From NCBI RefSeq assembly GCF_017744445.1, contig NZ_JAGIBH010000005.1:248001-312000 (forward strand): 64,000 bases of DNA. The letters are read 5' to 3'. A program made the translations under genes and the position numbers. The stretch comes from Caulobacter sp. GTDB taxonomy: Bacteria; Pseudomonadota; Alphaproteobacteria; Caulobacterales; Caulobacteraceae. The notes beneath the pieces were generated by a model. It was not told the origin of the DNA. It did not search any database and worked only from the letters and a program-made list of their open reading frames with translations. Positions 54,893 through 63,753 of this stretch are shown here, one piece after another (within the stretch, counting starts at the first letter, position 1; every line of letters starts with the position of its first letter).

Positions 54893-55630
54893 ATGACGCC
54901 CGACGAAGATCGGATCGCGCAGCTCTACGCCGCCTTCAACGACCGCGCCTTCGATCGCTGCGTCGCGATGATGGCCGACGACGTCGCCTGGCCCAATGAG
55001 GTCGAGGACGGCCTAGTCGAGGGCCGCGAGGCGGTCCTGGTCTATTTCAGCGAAACCACCGCGCCGCTGCTGGCGCGCTATGACTTGCTCAGCCTGCACA
55101 CCGGCGCCGACGGGCGTGTCAGCACCCTGACCCGTCAGACCATCGTCAGCGCCAATGACGGCACGACCTGGTCCAGCACCCGGGTCGCACACACCTTCTC
55201 ACTGCGCGACGGCTGGATCACCGGCATGGAAGCCCAGCAGGACTGGCAGGGCCAGAGCTTCCCCGGTGTCGATGCCCTGTTGGCTCGGCTGCACGCGGGG
55301 CTGAACGCCGGCGATGTCGAAGCGGTCGCGGCCTGCTACGCCCCCGACGCCCGCTTCGCCGATACCTTGGAAGACGGCGAGATCCACGGCGCCGAGGCGG
55401 TTCGCGCGCACTTCAGCCACCTGTTCGAGACCGTCCGCCTGCAGGTCACGGTCGAAGGCTACGCGCTCGAGCCCGACGACCGCGTCCGCGCTCGCCTGCA
55501 CATAGTCACGCGCGGCCTCGGCGGCGGGCTTTGGCAGGACGACGTTCTCACCGTCTGGTATCGTCTGGACCGGGGGCTGATCGCCGAACAGGATATCGAC
55601 GACAGCAGTCGGGACGCGGGCGCGCCATGA
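54893..55630 (+). CDS. Tandem NTF2/SnoaL-like protein (two domains)
   Basis: 245 aa with two NTF2-like domains in one chain. Domain 1 (1-120) has AQLYAAFNDRAFDRCVAMMADDVAWPNEVEDG and FSLRDGWITGMEA. Domain 2 (128-235) has ARLHAGLNAGDVEAVAACYAPDARFADTLEDG and WYRLDRGLIAEQDI. Both match the single-domain neighbours in layout, so a duplication and fusion is likely. It overlaps the next gene by 4 bp. Confidence 0.82.
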   Translation: MTPDEDRIAQLYAAFNDRAFDRCVAMMADDVAWPNEVEDGLVEGREAVLVYFSETTAPLLARYDLLSLHTGADGRVSTLTRQTIVSANDGTTWSSTRVAHTFSLRDGWITGMEAQQDWQGQSFPGVDALLARLHAGLNAGDVEAVAACYAPDARFADTLEDGEIHGAEAVRAHFSHLFETVRLQVTVEGYALEPDDRVRARLHIVTRGLGGGLWQDDVLTVWYRLDRGLIAEQDIDDSSRDAGAP

Positions 55631-56001
55631 ACACCATGCCGGCCATGAAAACCATGCCAGAGGTCCTGGAAGAGGCCTTTCAGGCCTTCAACACGCGTGA
55701 CCTGCCGCGCCTGCGGACAACCCTGCATGTCCAGGGCGTGTGGCCTGACACCCTGGGCACGGGCGGCGACGTCGTAGGCATCGAGGCCGTCATGGCCCAC
55801 TTCGCCCAGCTGTTCGCCATGGCCCGCCCCGACATCCAGCTGATCCAGGTGCTGGAGACCACGCCCGACAGCGTGACCGTCGAGGCCCAGTACCTGGTCG
55901 AGGATCCCCAGGGGAACGTCTGGTCCGACACCCGCGCGACGCTGATCTACCACCTGCGCGAGGGGCTGCTGTCAGGGATGACGATCGTGAGTGGGTTCTA
56001 G
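55627..56001 (+). CDS. NTF2/SnoaL-like protein 2
   Basis: 124 aa: LEEAFQAFNTRDLPRLRTTLHVQGVWPDTLGTGG ... GNVWSDTRATLIYHLREGLLSGMTIVSGF. It shares WPD and the W-SD...LR-GL pattern with the two preceding genes. The N terminus is Met-rich (MNTMPAMKTMPE), leaving ATG choices at 55627, 55639, 55648 and 55657; the 4-bp ATGA overlap favours 55627. Last gene of the array; a type A repeat follows. Confidence 0.8.
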   Translation: MNTMPAMKTMPEVLEEAFQAFNTRDLPRLRTTLHVQGVWPDTLGTGGDVVGIEAVMAHFAQLFAMARPDIQLIQVLETTPDSVTVEAQYLVEDPQGNVWSDTRATLIYHLREGLLSGMTIVSGF

Positions 56002-56012
56002 CCTTCCCCCCC

Positions 56013-56146
56013 CCCCGATCTTCCCGGCGAAAGCCGGGACCCAGATTCATCCCCGGAAGCTGGTGTGGTCGCGCCAACGGCATCGCCACATCACCAGAGT
56101 CAGCGGGCTCGATCTGGGCTCCGGCTTTCGCCGGGGAAATCGGATT
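56013..56146. repeat. Paired palindromic repeat, type A, copy 3
   Basis: Forward unit (56016-56049) and reverse unit (56111-56146) with the CCCGGCGAAAGCCGGG core, 61 bp apart, between convergent genes. A run of 11 C (56006-56016) abuts it. Confidence 0.82.
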
Positions 56147-56156
56147 TGAAGAGCTT

Positions 56157-58511
56157 CTAGGCCAACAGGTCCGCGCAGGCGTCCAGGATGGCTTCGGCGT
56201 CCAGGCGGTACTTCCCATAGAGGTCCGGCAAGTCGCCGGACTGACCGAACACCTCCAGGCCCAGAGCCCGCACGCGCTGCCCACGCACCGAGCCCAGCCA
56301 GGACAGGGCCAGGGGCGCGCCGTCGGTCAAGGTGACGAGGCCGGCGTCGCGGTCCAGCGAGGCCAACAGGGTTTCAATGGTCGAAGCCTTCGCCCCCTCC
56401 CCGGTCCAGCGGGCGCGGCCAGACGCCGTCCATTCGCGGTGCAGGACGTCGGCCGAGGTCACGGCCAGCAGGCCAGCCTCGGGCATGTCCTCGGCCAGGG
56501 CCTCGAACGCCGCCAGAGCCTCTGGGGCCAGGGCGCCGCTGTAGACCAGGGCCAGGCGCGCGCCGGGCGCCGGGGCTTTGAGCCAGTAGGCTCCGTCGAT
56601 CACGCCCTGGCGCCAGGCGTCGTCCGTGCGCTCGGGCTGCTGCAGCACCCGCGTCGACAGGCGCAGATAGGTCGAGCAGCCGTTCGTCGCCTGGATGCGG
56701 TCGAAGGCGTGGGCCATCAGCACCGCCGTCTCGTCGGCGAAGGCCGGCTCGTAGGTGTCCAGGCCCGGCTGGGCCATGCCGATCACCGGCGCGTTGATCG
56801 ACTGGTGCGCACCGCCTTCGGGGGCGAGCGTCAGGCCCGAGGGCGTAGCGACCAACAGAAACCGGGCGTCCTGGTAGCAGGCGTAGTTCAAGGCATCGAG
56901 GCCGCGAGCGATGAAGGGGTCGTACAGGGTCCCGACCGGGAACAGGCGCTCGCCGAACAGCGGCGCGGTCAGGCCCAGCGCGGCCAGGGCGATGAAGAGG
57001 TTGTTCTCGGCGATGCCCAGCTCGACATGCTGGCCCGTCTCGGCCTTGGACCAGACCTGGGCCGAGGGGATGCGGCGGCGCTTGAAGACGTCGTCGTGGG
57101 CGCGGCGCTGGAACACGCCCCGGCGGTTCACGAAGCCGCCCAGGTTGGTCGACACCGTCACGTCCGGCGAGGTGGTCACCACGCGGCCGGCGAACTCGTC
57201 CTTCCGGGCGGCGATCTCGAACATCACCTTGCCGAAGGCGGCCTGGGTCGACTGCGCCCCGCCGCCGGTAACGGCCGCCAGCAGTTCGTCGGCCGTCGGC
57301 GTCGGGATGGTCGGCGCGACGTGCTGGCGCTCGATCTCGGCGGCGAACGGCGCGCGGGCGACCAGGCCTTTCAGCGCCGTGCGCTCGGCGGCCGACAGGC
57401 CCGACAGCGGGTCCCACTCTTCGCCCTCCACGACGCCCAGGCGTTCCCGCAGTTCGGCGATCTGGGCCGGAGTCATCAGGCCGGCGTGGTTGTCCTTGTG
57501 GCCCTGGAACGGCAGTCGCAGGCCCTTGACCGTATAGGCGATGAAGAAGCGCGGCCGGTCGTCCTGTCCCGCCTTCTCGAAGGCCTCCAGCAAGGTCTCC
57601 AGGCAGTGGCCGCCCAGCTCGGTCATCAGCTCGGCCAAGTCGACGTCCTTGTAGGCCGCGATCAGGGCCAGGGTCTTGGGACTATCGGCCAGGTCGGCGT
57701 TCAGCCGCTCGCGCCAAGCCGCCCCGCCCTGATAGGTCAGGGCCGAGAACAGGTCGTTGGGCGCCGTCTCGATCCATTCCCGCAACTTCTCACCGCCCGG
57801 CTTGGCGAAGGCGTCGCGCTGCCGCTTGGACCATTTCAGCGTCTCGACCGTCCAGCCGGCGGCCTCGAAGATATCGCCATAGCGGGTGAACATCCGGTCC
57901 TGGGTGGTCGCGTCCAGGCTCTGGCGGTTGTAGTCGACGATCCACCAGGTGTTGCGGATGTCATGCTTGCAGGCCTCGATCAGGGCCTCGTAGATGTTGC
58001 CCTCGTCCAGCTCGGCGTCGCCCAGCAGCGAGATCATCCGGCCCATCTTCTCCGGCTTCACCGCCCCGCGCGCGGCCAGGTAGTCCTGGGTCAGCGAGGC
58101 GAAGGCCGTCATGGCCACGCCCAGCCCCACCGAACCGGTCGAGAAGTCGACGTCGTCCACGTCCTTGGTGCGCGAAGGATAGGATTGCGCCCCGCCCAAG
58201 GCCCGGAATCGCTTGAGGTTGTCCAGGCTCTGGCGGCCGAACAGATGCTGGATGGCGTGGAAGACGGGGCTGGCGTGCGGCTTGACCGCCACCCGGTCCT
58301 GCGGCCGCAGCGCCTTCATGTAGAGCGCCGTCATCAGGGTGGTCATCGAGGCGCTGGACGCCTGGTGCCCCCCGACCTTCAGACCGTCTCGGCTTTCGCG
58401 GAGATGGTTGGCGTTGTGGATCGTCCACGCCGCCAACCACAGAATCCGTTCCTCGAGACGGCGCAGCAGAGCGATTTCCTGCCGCTTGGCCGTTAGATGG
58501 CCATCAGCCAT
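56157..58511 (-). CDS. Transketolase / homodimeric E1-like TPP enzyme
   Basis: 784 aa, longer than transketolase (about 660) and shorter than AceE (about 890). The TPP motif runs from GDAELDEGN (Gly164-Asp165) to WWIVDYNRQSLD (Asn195), and both this and the RESRDGLKVGGHQASSASM N terminus resemble homodimeric pyruvate dehydrogenase E1. The pyrimidine-binding domain has TGQHVELGIAENNLF. The C terminus has LGLEVFGQSGDLPDLYGKYRLDAEAI. The 2-oxoacid or sugar substrate is undecided. It starts 15 bp after the RND pump gene. Confidence 0.83.
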   Translation of the reverse strand: MADGHLTAKRQEIALLRRLEERILWLAAWTIHNANHLRESRDGLKVGGHQASSASMTTLMTALYMKALRPQDRVAVKPHASPVFHAIQHLFGRQSLDNLKRFRALGGAQSYPSRTKDVDDVDFSTGSVGLGVAMTAFASLTQDYLAARGAVKPEKMGRMISLLGDAELDEGNIYEALIEACKHDIRNTWWIVDYNRQSLDATTQDRMFTRYGDIFEAAGWTVETLKWSKRQRDAFAKPGGEKLREWIETAPNDLFSALTYQGGAAWRERLNADLADSPKTLALIAAYKDVDLAELMTELGGHCLETLLEAFEKAGQDDRPRFFIAYTVKGLRLPFQGHKDNHAGLMTPAQIAELRERLGVVEGEEWDPLSGLSAAERTALKGLVARAPFAAEIERQHVAPTIPTPTADELLAAVTGGGAQSTQAAFGKVMFEIAARKDEFAGRVVTTSPDVTVSTNLGGFVNRRGVFQRRAHDDVFKRRRIPSAQVWSKAETGQHVELGIAENNLFIALAALGLTAPLFGERLFPVGTLYDPFIARGLDALNYACYQDARFLLVATPSGLTLAPEGGAHQSINAPVIGMAQPGLDTYEPAFADETAVLMAHAFDRIQATNGCSTYLRLSTRVLQQPERTDDAWRQGVIDGAYWLKAPAPGARLALVYSGALAPEALAAFEALAEDMPEAGLLAVTSADVLHREWTASGRARWTGEGAKASTIETLLASLDRDAGLVTLTDGAPLALSWLGSVRGQRVRALGLEVFGQSGDLPDLYGKYRLDAEAILDACADLLA

Positions 58512-58526
58512 GCTTCCTCACCTGCG

Positions 58527-61500
58527 TTATGCGGGCGAGGTTTGCCCCTCGCCGCTCTTTTCGCGGGCTTCATACTCTTCGATCTGCCGGGCCGTCCACT
58601 CCGGAGACTTCGTGAAGCGCGCCAGGAGGTCATAGAACACCGGAACGATGAACAGCGTCAGCAGGGTCGCGAAGATCGAGCCGGTGAAGATCACCGAACC
58701 GATCGTCTTGCGGCTGCCCGCGCCAGCGCCTGCCCAAAGCATCAGCGGCAGCGCGCCCATGGCCGCGGCGATCGAGGTCATGATGATCGGACGCAGGCGC
58801 AGGGCCGCCGCCTCGATCACCGCCTCGCGCACGGTCAGGCCTTCGTCGCGCAGCTGGTTGGCGAACTCGACGATCAGGATGCCGTTCTTGGTGGCGATGC
58901 CGACCAGGATGATCAGGCCGATCTGGCTGTAGGTGTTGATGGTCGAGCCCATGACCAGCAGGCCGAACAGGCCGCCCAGCGCCGCCAGCGGCACGGTCAG
59001 CATGATCACGGCCGGGTGGATCCAGCTCTCGAACTGGGCCGCCAGCACCAGGAACACCAGCAGCAGGGCCAGGCCGAAGGCGATGGCGATGCCGCCCGAG
59101 CCTTCCAGATAGTCCTTGGCCTGGCCGCCCCACTTGATGCTGACGCCGGGCGCCTGGCGCTCGTTGGCCTGCTCCTGGAAGAACTGCACGGCGTCACCGA
59201 CGGTGTAGCCGGGGTTCAGCTGGGTGGTCAGGGTCACCGAACGCAGACGATCGACGCGCGGACGGTCCGGGGTGTCGCCGCGCAGCTGTGTGGTCACCAC
59301 AGTCGACAGCGGCACCAGGGCGCCGGAGTTGGTGCGGACGTTCAGCCGGTTCAGGTCCTCGACGCTGCGACGCTGCTCCAGATTGGTCTGCAGCAGGACG
59401 TCATACTCCTGGCCGTTCTTGATGTAGGTCGTGACCTGGCGTGAGCCGAACATGGTCTCCAGGGCGCGGCCGACCGACTGGGCCGAGACGCCCAGGGTGG
59501 CGGCCTTGTCCAGGTCGATCTGCACCAAGAGGCGCGGCGCGGTCGGTTCGTAGTCCAGGCGCGGACGCGACAGGCCGGGGTTGTCCTGGGCCTGCGCCAG
59601 GATCGGTTTCAGCCAATCGGCCAACTGGATGTAGTCGTTGCCGACGGCGATCAGGTCGACATTGGTGCCGCCGCCACCGCCGCCACCGCCGCCGCGCTGG
59701 AACGGACCGCGCACGCTGGCGATGGCGCGCACGCTGGTGATCTTCGAGAGCTCCTTGTTCAGCTCGGCGGCCACCTGGTCGGCGGTCTTCTTCCGCTCGC
59801 CCCAGGGCTTCATGACCACGACGCTGCTGCCGCTGTTGAACGAATTGCCGCCAAAGCGCGGAATGGTCAGCAGGATGCGTTCGGCGACGCCTTCGTCGCG
59901 GTACTTGGCGACGATCTTCTCGACCTTCAGGCCAATGCCTTCGATGTAATCGTAACCCGCGCCTTCCGGCCCGTTGACCGCCACATCGACGCGACCACGG
60001 TCCTCCGGCGGCACCAGTTCCTTGGGGATGTGGGTGAACAGAAAGAAGGCGAAGGCCGCCAGGATCACCACCAGGCCGCCGGCCAGGGCCGCAGACCAGC
60101 CGCCCAGGATGCTTTCCAGCGAGGCGCGGTACGAGTTCTTCAGCGCGTCCATGGCCTTGTCGACACGGCGCGCCAGCCAGCCTTCGCCGTGGGCGGGCTT
60201 CAGCAGCTTGGAGGCCATCATCGGCGACAGGGACAGCGCCAGCAGGGCCGAGAAGCCGACGGCGGCGGCGATGGCCACGGCCAGTTCGACGAATAGACGG
60301 CCGATATAGCCGGGCAGGAACATCAGCGGCGCGAACACCGAGATCAGCACGATCGTGGTGGCGACGACGGCGAAGAACACCTGGCGCGTGCCCCGCTCGG
60401 CGGCGACCAGGGCCGGCTCGCCCTCGTCCACCCGGCGCTGGATGTTCTCGACCACGACGATGGCGTCATCGACGACCAGGCCGACGGCCAGCACCAGGGC
60501 CAACAGGGTCAGCAGGTTCAGCGAGAAGCCCAGCGGCGCCAGGACGATGAAGGTCGACAGGATGCAGATCGGCGCGACGATCGACGGGATCAGGGCCGAA
60601 CGCCAGCTGCCCAGGAACACCAGGTTGACCAGCACGACCAGGCCGATCGACAGGCCCATGGTGATCCAGACCTCGTGGATGGCCTCGGCGGTGAACATCG
60701 AGTTGTCCACGGCCACGACCATCTTGGTGCCGGGCGGCAGGCTCTGGTTGATGGTCTCGACTTCCTTGCGCACGGCCTCGGAGATGGCGACGTCGTTGGC
60801 CTGCGACTGACGGGTCAGGCCGATGCCGACCTGATCGACGCCATTGCCGCGGAACAGACGGCGGCGCTCGTCCGGGCCTTCCTCGATACGGGCGACGTCG
60901 CCAAGCCGCAGCACGAAGCCGGAGGCGTCGGCAGGCCGCAACGGCAGGCGGGCGAAGTCCTCGGGCTTGGCGTAGCTGCGAGCCACGCGGATCGTGTAGT
61001 CCTTGGCCGCGCTTTCCAGCGAGCCGGCCGGCAGTTCCAGGTTCTGGGCGTTCAGCGCGGTCTCGACGTCGTCCACCGAGACGCCGCGAGCGGCCATCTC
61101 GTTGGCGTCCAGCCAGATCCGCATGGCGTAGATCTTGGCCCCGAACAGGTTGGCCTGGGCCACGCCGTCGATGGTCGACATCCGCTCGACCAGGTAGCGG
61201 TCGGCGTAGTCGGCCAGCTGCAGCGGATCCAGTGTGGTCGAAGTCAGGTTCAGGATGATGATCGGCGCGCTGTCAGCGTTGGCCTTGGCGATCTGCGGCG
61301 GATCGGCCTGGTCCGGCAGGTTACTGGTCACCCGGCTGACGGCGTCGCGCACGTCGTTGGCGGCCGCATCCAGGTCGCGGTCCAGGTTGAAGGTGATGGT
61401 GATCTGCGAGCGGCCGTCACGGCTGCTGGAGTTCACGCGGTCGATGCCCTGGATGCCGGCCACCTGGCGCTCGATCACCTGGGTGATGCGCTCTTCGATG

Positions 61501-61670
61501 ACTTCGGCCGAGGCGCCGCGATAGCTGGTCGAGATCGAAACGACGGGCGGATCGACATTGGGCAGTTCGCGGATCGGCAGCGACGTGAACGCCGCGAAGC
61601 CGATGACGCAGAGGATGATCGCCGCGACGGCGGCGAAGACGGGGCGACGGACGGAAAGATCGGACAGCAT
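58527..61670 (-). CDS. RND multidrug efflux permease
   Basis: Inner-membrane proton-driven pump of 1047 aa with the AcrB/MexB layout: twelve membrane helices and two large periplasmic loops. It has LALVLAVGLVVDDAIVVVENIQRRV (TM4 with the proton-relay Asp pair) and the N terminus SVRRPVFAAVAAIILCVIGFAAFTSLPIRELPNVDPP. A run of nine glycines (QRGGGGGGGGGTN) sits in the second porter loop. Its ATG overlaps the adaptor stop (TGATG). No outer-membrane channel gene is adjacent. Confidence 0.95.
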   Translation of the reverse strand: MLSDLSVRRPVFAAVAAIILCVIGFAAFTSLPIRELPNVDPPVVSISTSYRGASAEVIEERITQVIERQVAGIQGIDRVNSSSRDGRSQITITFNLDRDLDAAANDVRDAVSRVTSNLPDQADPPQIAKANADSAPIIILNLTSTTLDPLQLADYADRYLVERMSTIDGVAQANLFGAKIYAMRIWLDANEMAARGVSVDDVETALNAQNLELPAGSLESAAKDYTIRVARSYAKPEDFARLPLRPADASGFVLRLGDVARIEEGPDERRRLFRGNGVDQVGIGLTRQSQANDVAISEAVRKEVETINQSLPPGTKMVVAVDNSMFTAEAIHEVWITMGLSIGLVVLVNLVFLGSWRSALIPSIVAPICILSTFIVLAPLGFSLNLLTLLALVLAVGLVVDDAIVVVENIQRRVDEGEPALVAAERGTRQVFFAVVATTIVLISVFAPLMFLPGYIGRLFVELAVAIAAAVGFSALLALSLSPMMASKLLKPAHGEGWLARRVDKAMDALKNSYRASLESILGGWSAALAGGLVVILAAFAFFLFTHIPKELVPPEDRGRVDVAVNGPEGAGYDYIEGIGLKVEKIVAKYRDEGVAERILLTIPRFGGNSFNSGSSVVVMKPWGERKKTADQVAAELNKELSKITSVRAIASVRGPFQRGGGGGGGGGTNVDLIAVGNDYIQLADWLKPILAQAQDNPGLSRPRLDYEPTAPRLLVQIDLDKAATLGVSAQSVGRALETMFGSRQVTTYIKNGQEYDVLLQTNLEQRRSVEDLNRLNVRTNSGALVPLSTVVTTQLRGDTPDRPRVDRLRSVTLTTQLNPGYTVGDAVQFFQEQANERQAPGVSIKWGGQAKDYLEGSGGIAIAFGLALLLVFLVLAAQFESWIHPAVIMLTVPLAALGGLFGLLVMGSTINTYSQIGLIILVGIATKNGILIVEFANQLRDEGLTVREAVIEAAALRLRPIIMTSIAAAMGALPLMLWAGAGAGSRKTIGSVIFTGSIFATLLTLFIVPVFYDLLARFTKSPEWTARQIEEYEAREKSGEGQTSPA

Positions 61671-62797
61671 CAGCCGGCCTTGCTTTCGTTTTTCTGGCCT
61701 TCGCGCTTCTTGCCTTCGCCCTTGCCACCGCCTTGGCCGCCGCCGATCGGGGCGCCGTCCTGGACGCGGTTCAGACCGTCGGCGACGATCTTGTCACCGG
61801 CCTTCAGGCCACTGCGGATCTCGACGAAGCCGTTTTGGGTGATGCCGGTGTCGACGTCGGTGCGACGCGCGACCATGCCCTTGGGACCCTTGGCGATGCG
61901 ATAGACCGAGGCCTGGGCGCCTTCGAACTGCACGGCCGCTTCCGGCACGGCGGGAGCGTTGCGCACGCCTTGGTCGATGGCGACCTTGACCAGCATGCCC
62001 GGCTTCAGGCGGCCACCGGCATTCGGGAACTCGGCGCGGGCCTTGATGGCGCGGGTGGCGGGATCGATGCGGGTGTCGATCTGGGCGATCTTGCCCTGGA
62101 AGGTCTCGCCCGGCAGCGCGTCGGGACGCGCGGCGATGGGCAGGCCCACGCGCAGGGTCTGCAGGTAGCGGTCCGGCACCGAGAAGTCGACGCGGATGAC
62201 CGAGGCGTCGTCCAGGCTGACGATCGGGGTGCCCGCGGCGATCAGCATGCCCGGCGCGACGTCCGAAATGCCGACCCGGCCCGAGAACGGCGCGCGCAGC
62301 ACGCGGTCCAGCTTCTGGGCCTGGGCGGTGCCGACCGAGGCGCGAGCGACCTCCAGGGCCGACAGGTACTGCTCGGCCGTGGCGCGCGGGGCGATGCCCT
62401 TGTCGGCCAGGGTCTTCCAGCGGGCGTAGTCGCGCTCGGCCTGGGCCAGGCGGGCCTTGGCCTCCGAGACGCCGGCGTCTTCCTGGTCGGCCTTCAGCGT
62501 GACCAGCACCTGGCCGCGCGAGACGGCCTGGCCGTCGCTGAAGTGCACCGAGGTGATCAATTCCGGCGTGTTGGAGGTGATCGTCACCGACTGACGGCCC
62601 TTGGCCGCGCCCAGCACCTCGATGCGGTCGGTGAACGGCTTTTCGCCGACCACCGTCTGCGAGACAGCCGTCGCCCGGCCGCCGCCGCCCGCGCCCTTGG
62701 CTTCCTTATCGGCGAAGGCCAGCTTGAAGCCACCCACGACCAGCATGAGGACAACGGCGGCCAGCGCCACCACGAGGAAGAAGTGCCTGCGGATCAA
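61670..62797 (-). CDS. RND periplasmic adaptor (membrane fusion protein)
   Basis: 375 aa from TTG 62797; a TAG lies upstream in frame with no other start, and GGAG lies 10 nt before. An N-terminal membrane anchor (HFFLVVALAAVVLMLVVGGF) is followed by a lipoyl-like and helical-hairpin region (SVHFSDGQAVSRGQVLVTLKADQEDAGVSEAKARLAQAERDYARW), barrel domain and a Lys/Gly-rich tail (GGGQGGGKGEGKKREGQ). It links the permease to an outer-membrane channel encoded elsewhere. Confidence 0.93.
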   Translation of the reverse strand: MIRRHFFLVVALAAVVLMLVVGGFKLAFADKEAKGAGGGGRATAVSQTVVGEKPFTDRIEVLGAAKGRQSVTITSNTPELITSVHFSDGQAVSRGQVLVTLKADQEDAGVSEAKARLAQAERDYARWKTLADKGIAPRATAEQYLSALEVARASVGTAQAQKLDRVLRAPFSGRVGISDVAPGMLIAAGTPIVSLDDASVIRVDFSVPDRYLQTLRVGLPIAARPDALPGETFQGKIAQIDTRIDPATRAIKARAEFPNAGGRLKPGMLVKVAIDQGVRNAPAVPEAAVQFEGAQASVYRIAKGPKGMVARRTDVDTGITQNGFVEIRSGLKAGDKIVADGLNRVQDGAPIGGGQGGGKGEGKKREGQKNESKAG

Positions 62798-62896
62798 GAA
62801 AACGCTCCGGGCGCCGATGACTCGGCGAAGCTAATAAGTGCGGCGAGATATGCACCGCAGCCTAAAGCGGCGTCCAGTGACACGCGGATGACCAAC

Positions 62897-62914
62897 TGTT
62901 TCAGTTCTGAAACA
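62897..62914. promoter_or_regulatory. TetR-type operator candidate upstream of RND operon
   Basis: TGTTTCAG-TT-CTGAAACA is a perfect 18-bp palindrome, 100 bp upstream of the adaptor start and 2 bp from the end of the next gene. Efflux operons are commonly repressed by TetR proteins at such dyads; no tetR gene is in the window. Confidence 0.5.
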
Positions 62915-62916
62915 AG

Positions 62917-63753
62917 CTACAGACGTCGCCACAAAGCGAGCACGACGCCGCGATCGCGGGCGGTTTCGCGCCCCGAAAGCGTATCACGCCATCCGGCCTG
63001 GACGCTCCAGATTCCCAACGATCGGACGACGGAGAGTTCGGCCTTCAGCCAGCGCGCCTTGATCGTGTCGCGGTCGGTCTGGCCGCCATAGGTTTGCGCC
63101 AGCAAGAGCCAGCCCTTGGCGGGTCGCAGGCCCAGCGTGGTGTCGATGCGGGTCTCGTCCGCCAGCCCCTGGCGCTGCAGCCGCGCGGCCTGCAGGTCGA
63201 CATAGACCTCACGGCCCTTCCAGACGCCCGAGCGGCCGTAGAGGACGCGGGCTTCCAGATCCAAGCTCCCCTGCCCTGGCGCGGCGTAGCCAGCGTTGCG
63301 ACCCGCCCCCGCCTCGCCCGCGCCGACATAGACGGCCAGGGCCGAGCGGTCGTCCTGCCGGACCGTCCAGCGCAACCCGGCCTCGACCGGTCCGCGCCCG
63401 GAGTACTTCACCCACTGATCATGCCCACGCGTGACGCCAGCCTTGGCCTGCAAGGTCAGGCGCGGCGACAAGCCGTGCTCGACGAACACCGAGAAGTTCT
63501 CGTCGCGGCGATGGCCGATGTCGACCATCACGCCATCGGGATCGAAACCCTGGTCGGCGGTGGAGCCCTCATACTTGACGATGACCAGCGTGCGCCCCTT
63601 CTCCACCGGCCAGGCGCCGGCCAGCGCGGCAGCCGGGCACAGAAAAGCCGCCGCGATCGCCAGGACCGCGACGGCTTTCCAAACCTTCGAAACAAAGCCT
63701 AGTCCGCGTAGCCCGGCAGCTCGCGATCCAGCTTGCGCAGGCAGCCCGGCCAC
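62917..63753 (-). CDS. Exported protein of unknown function
   Basis: About 245 mature residues. A signal-peptide-like stretch (KVWKAVAVLAIAAAFLCPAAALAGA) precedes a beta-strand-rich domain with VIVKYEGSTADQGFDPDGVMVDIGHRRDENFSVFVEHGLSPRLTLQAKAGVTRGHDQW and repeated strand/turn patterns, consistent with an outer-membrane-type barrel. The start is unclear: no ATG, GTG or TTG lies next to the signal peptide, so GTG 63753, which overlaps the aldolase-family gene, is used. Function not recognised. Confidence 0.6.
   Translation of the reverse strand: MAGLPAQAGSRAAGLRGLGFVSKVWKAVAVLAIAAAFLCPAAALAGAWPVEKGRTLVIVKYEGSTADQGFDPDGVMVDIGHRRDENFSVFVEHGLSPRLTLQAKAGVTRGHDQWVKYSGRGPVEAGLRWTVRQDDRSALAVYVGAGEAGAGRNAGYAAPGQGSLDLEARVLYGRSGVWKGREVYVDLQAARLQRQGLADETRIDTTLGLRPAKGWLLLAQTYGGQTDRDTIKARWLKAELSVVRSLGIWSVQAGWRDTLSGRETARDRGVVLALWRRL

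Noticed and set aside
56006..56016. Run of 11 C as a phase-variable promoter switch
   Set aside because: It lies between two convergent genes, after both stop codons, so length changes would not affect a promoter or a reading frame.
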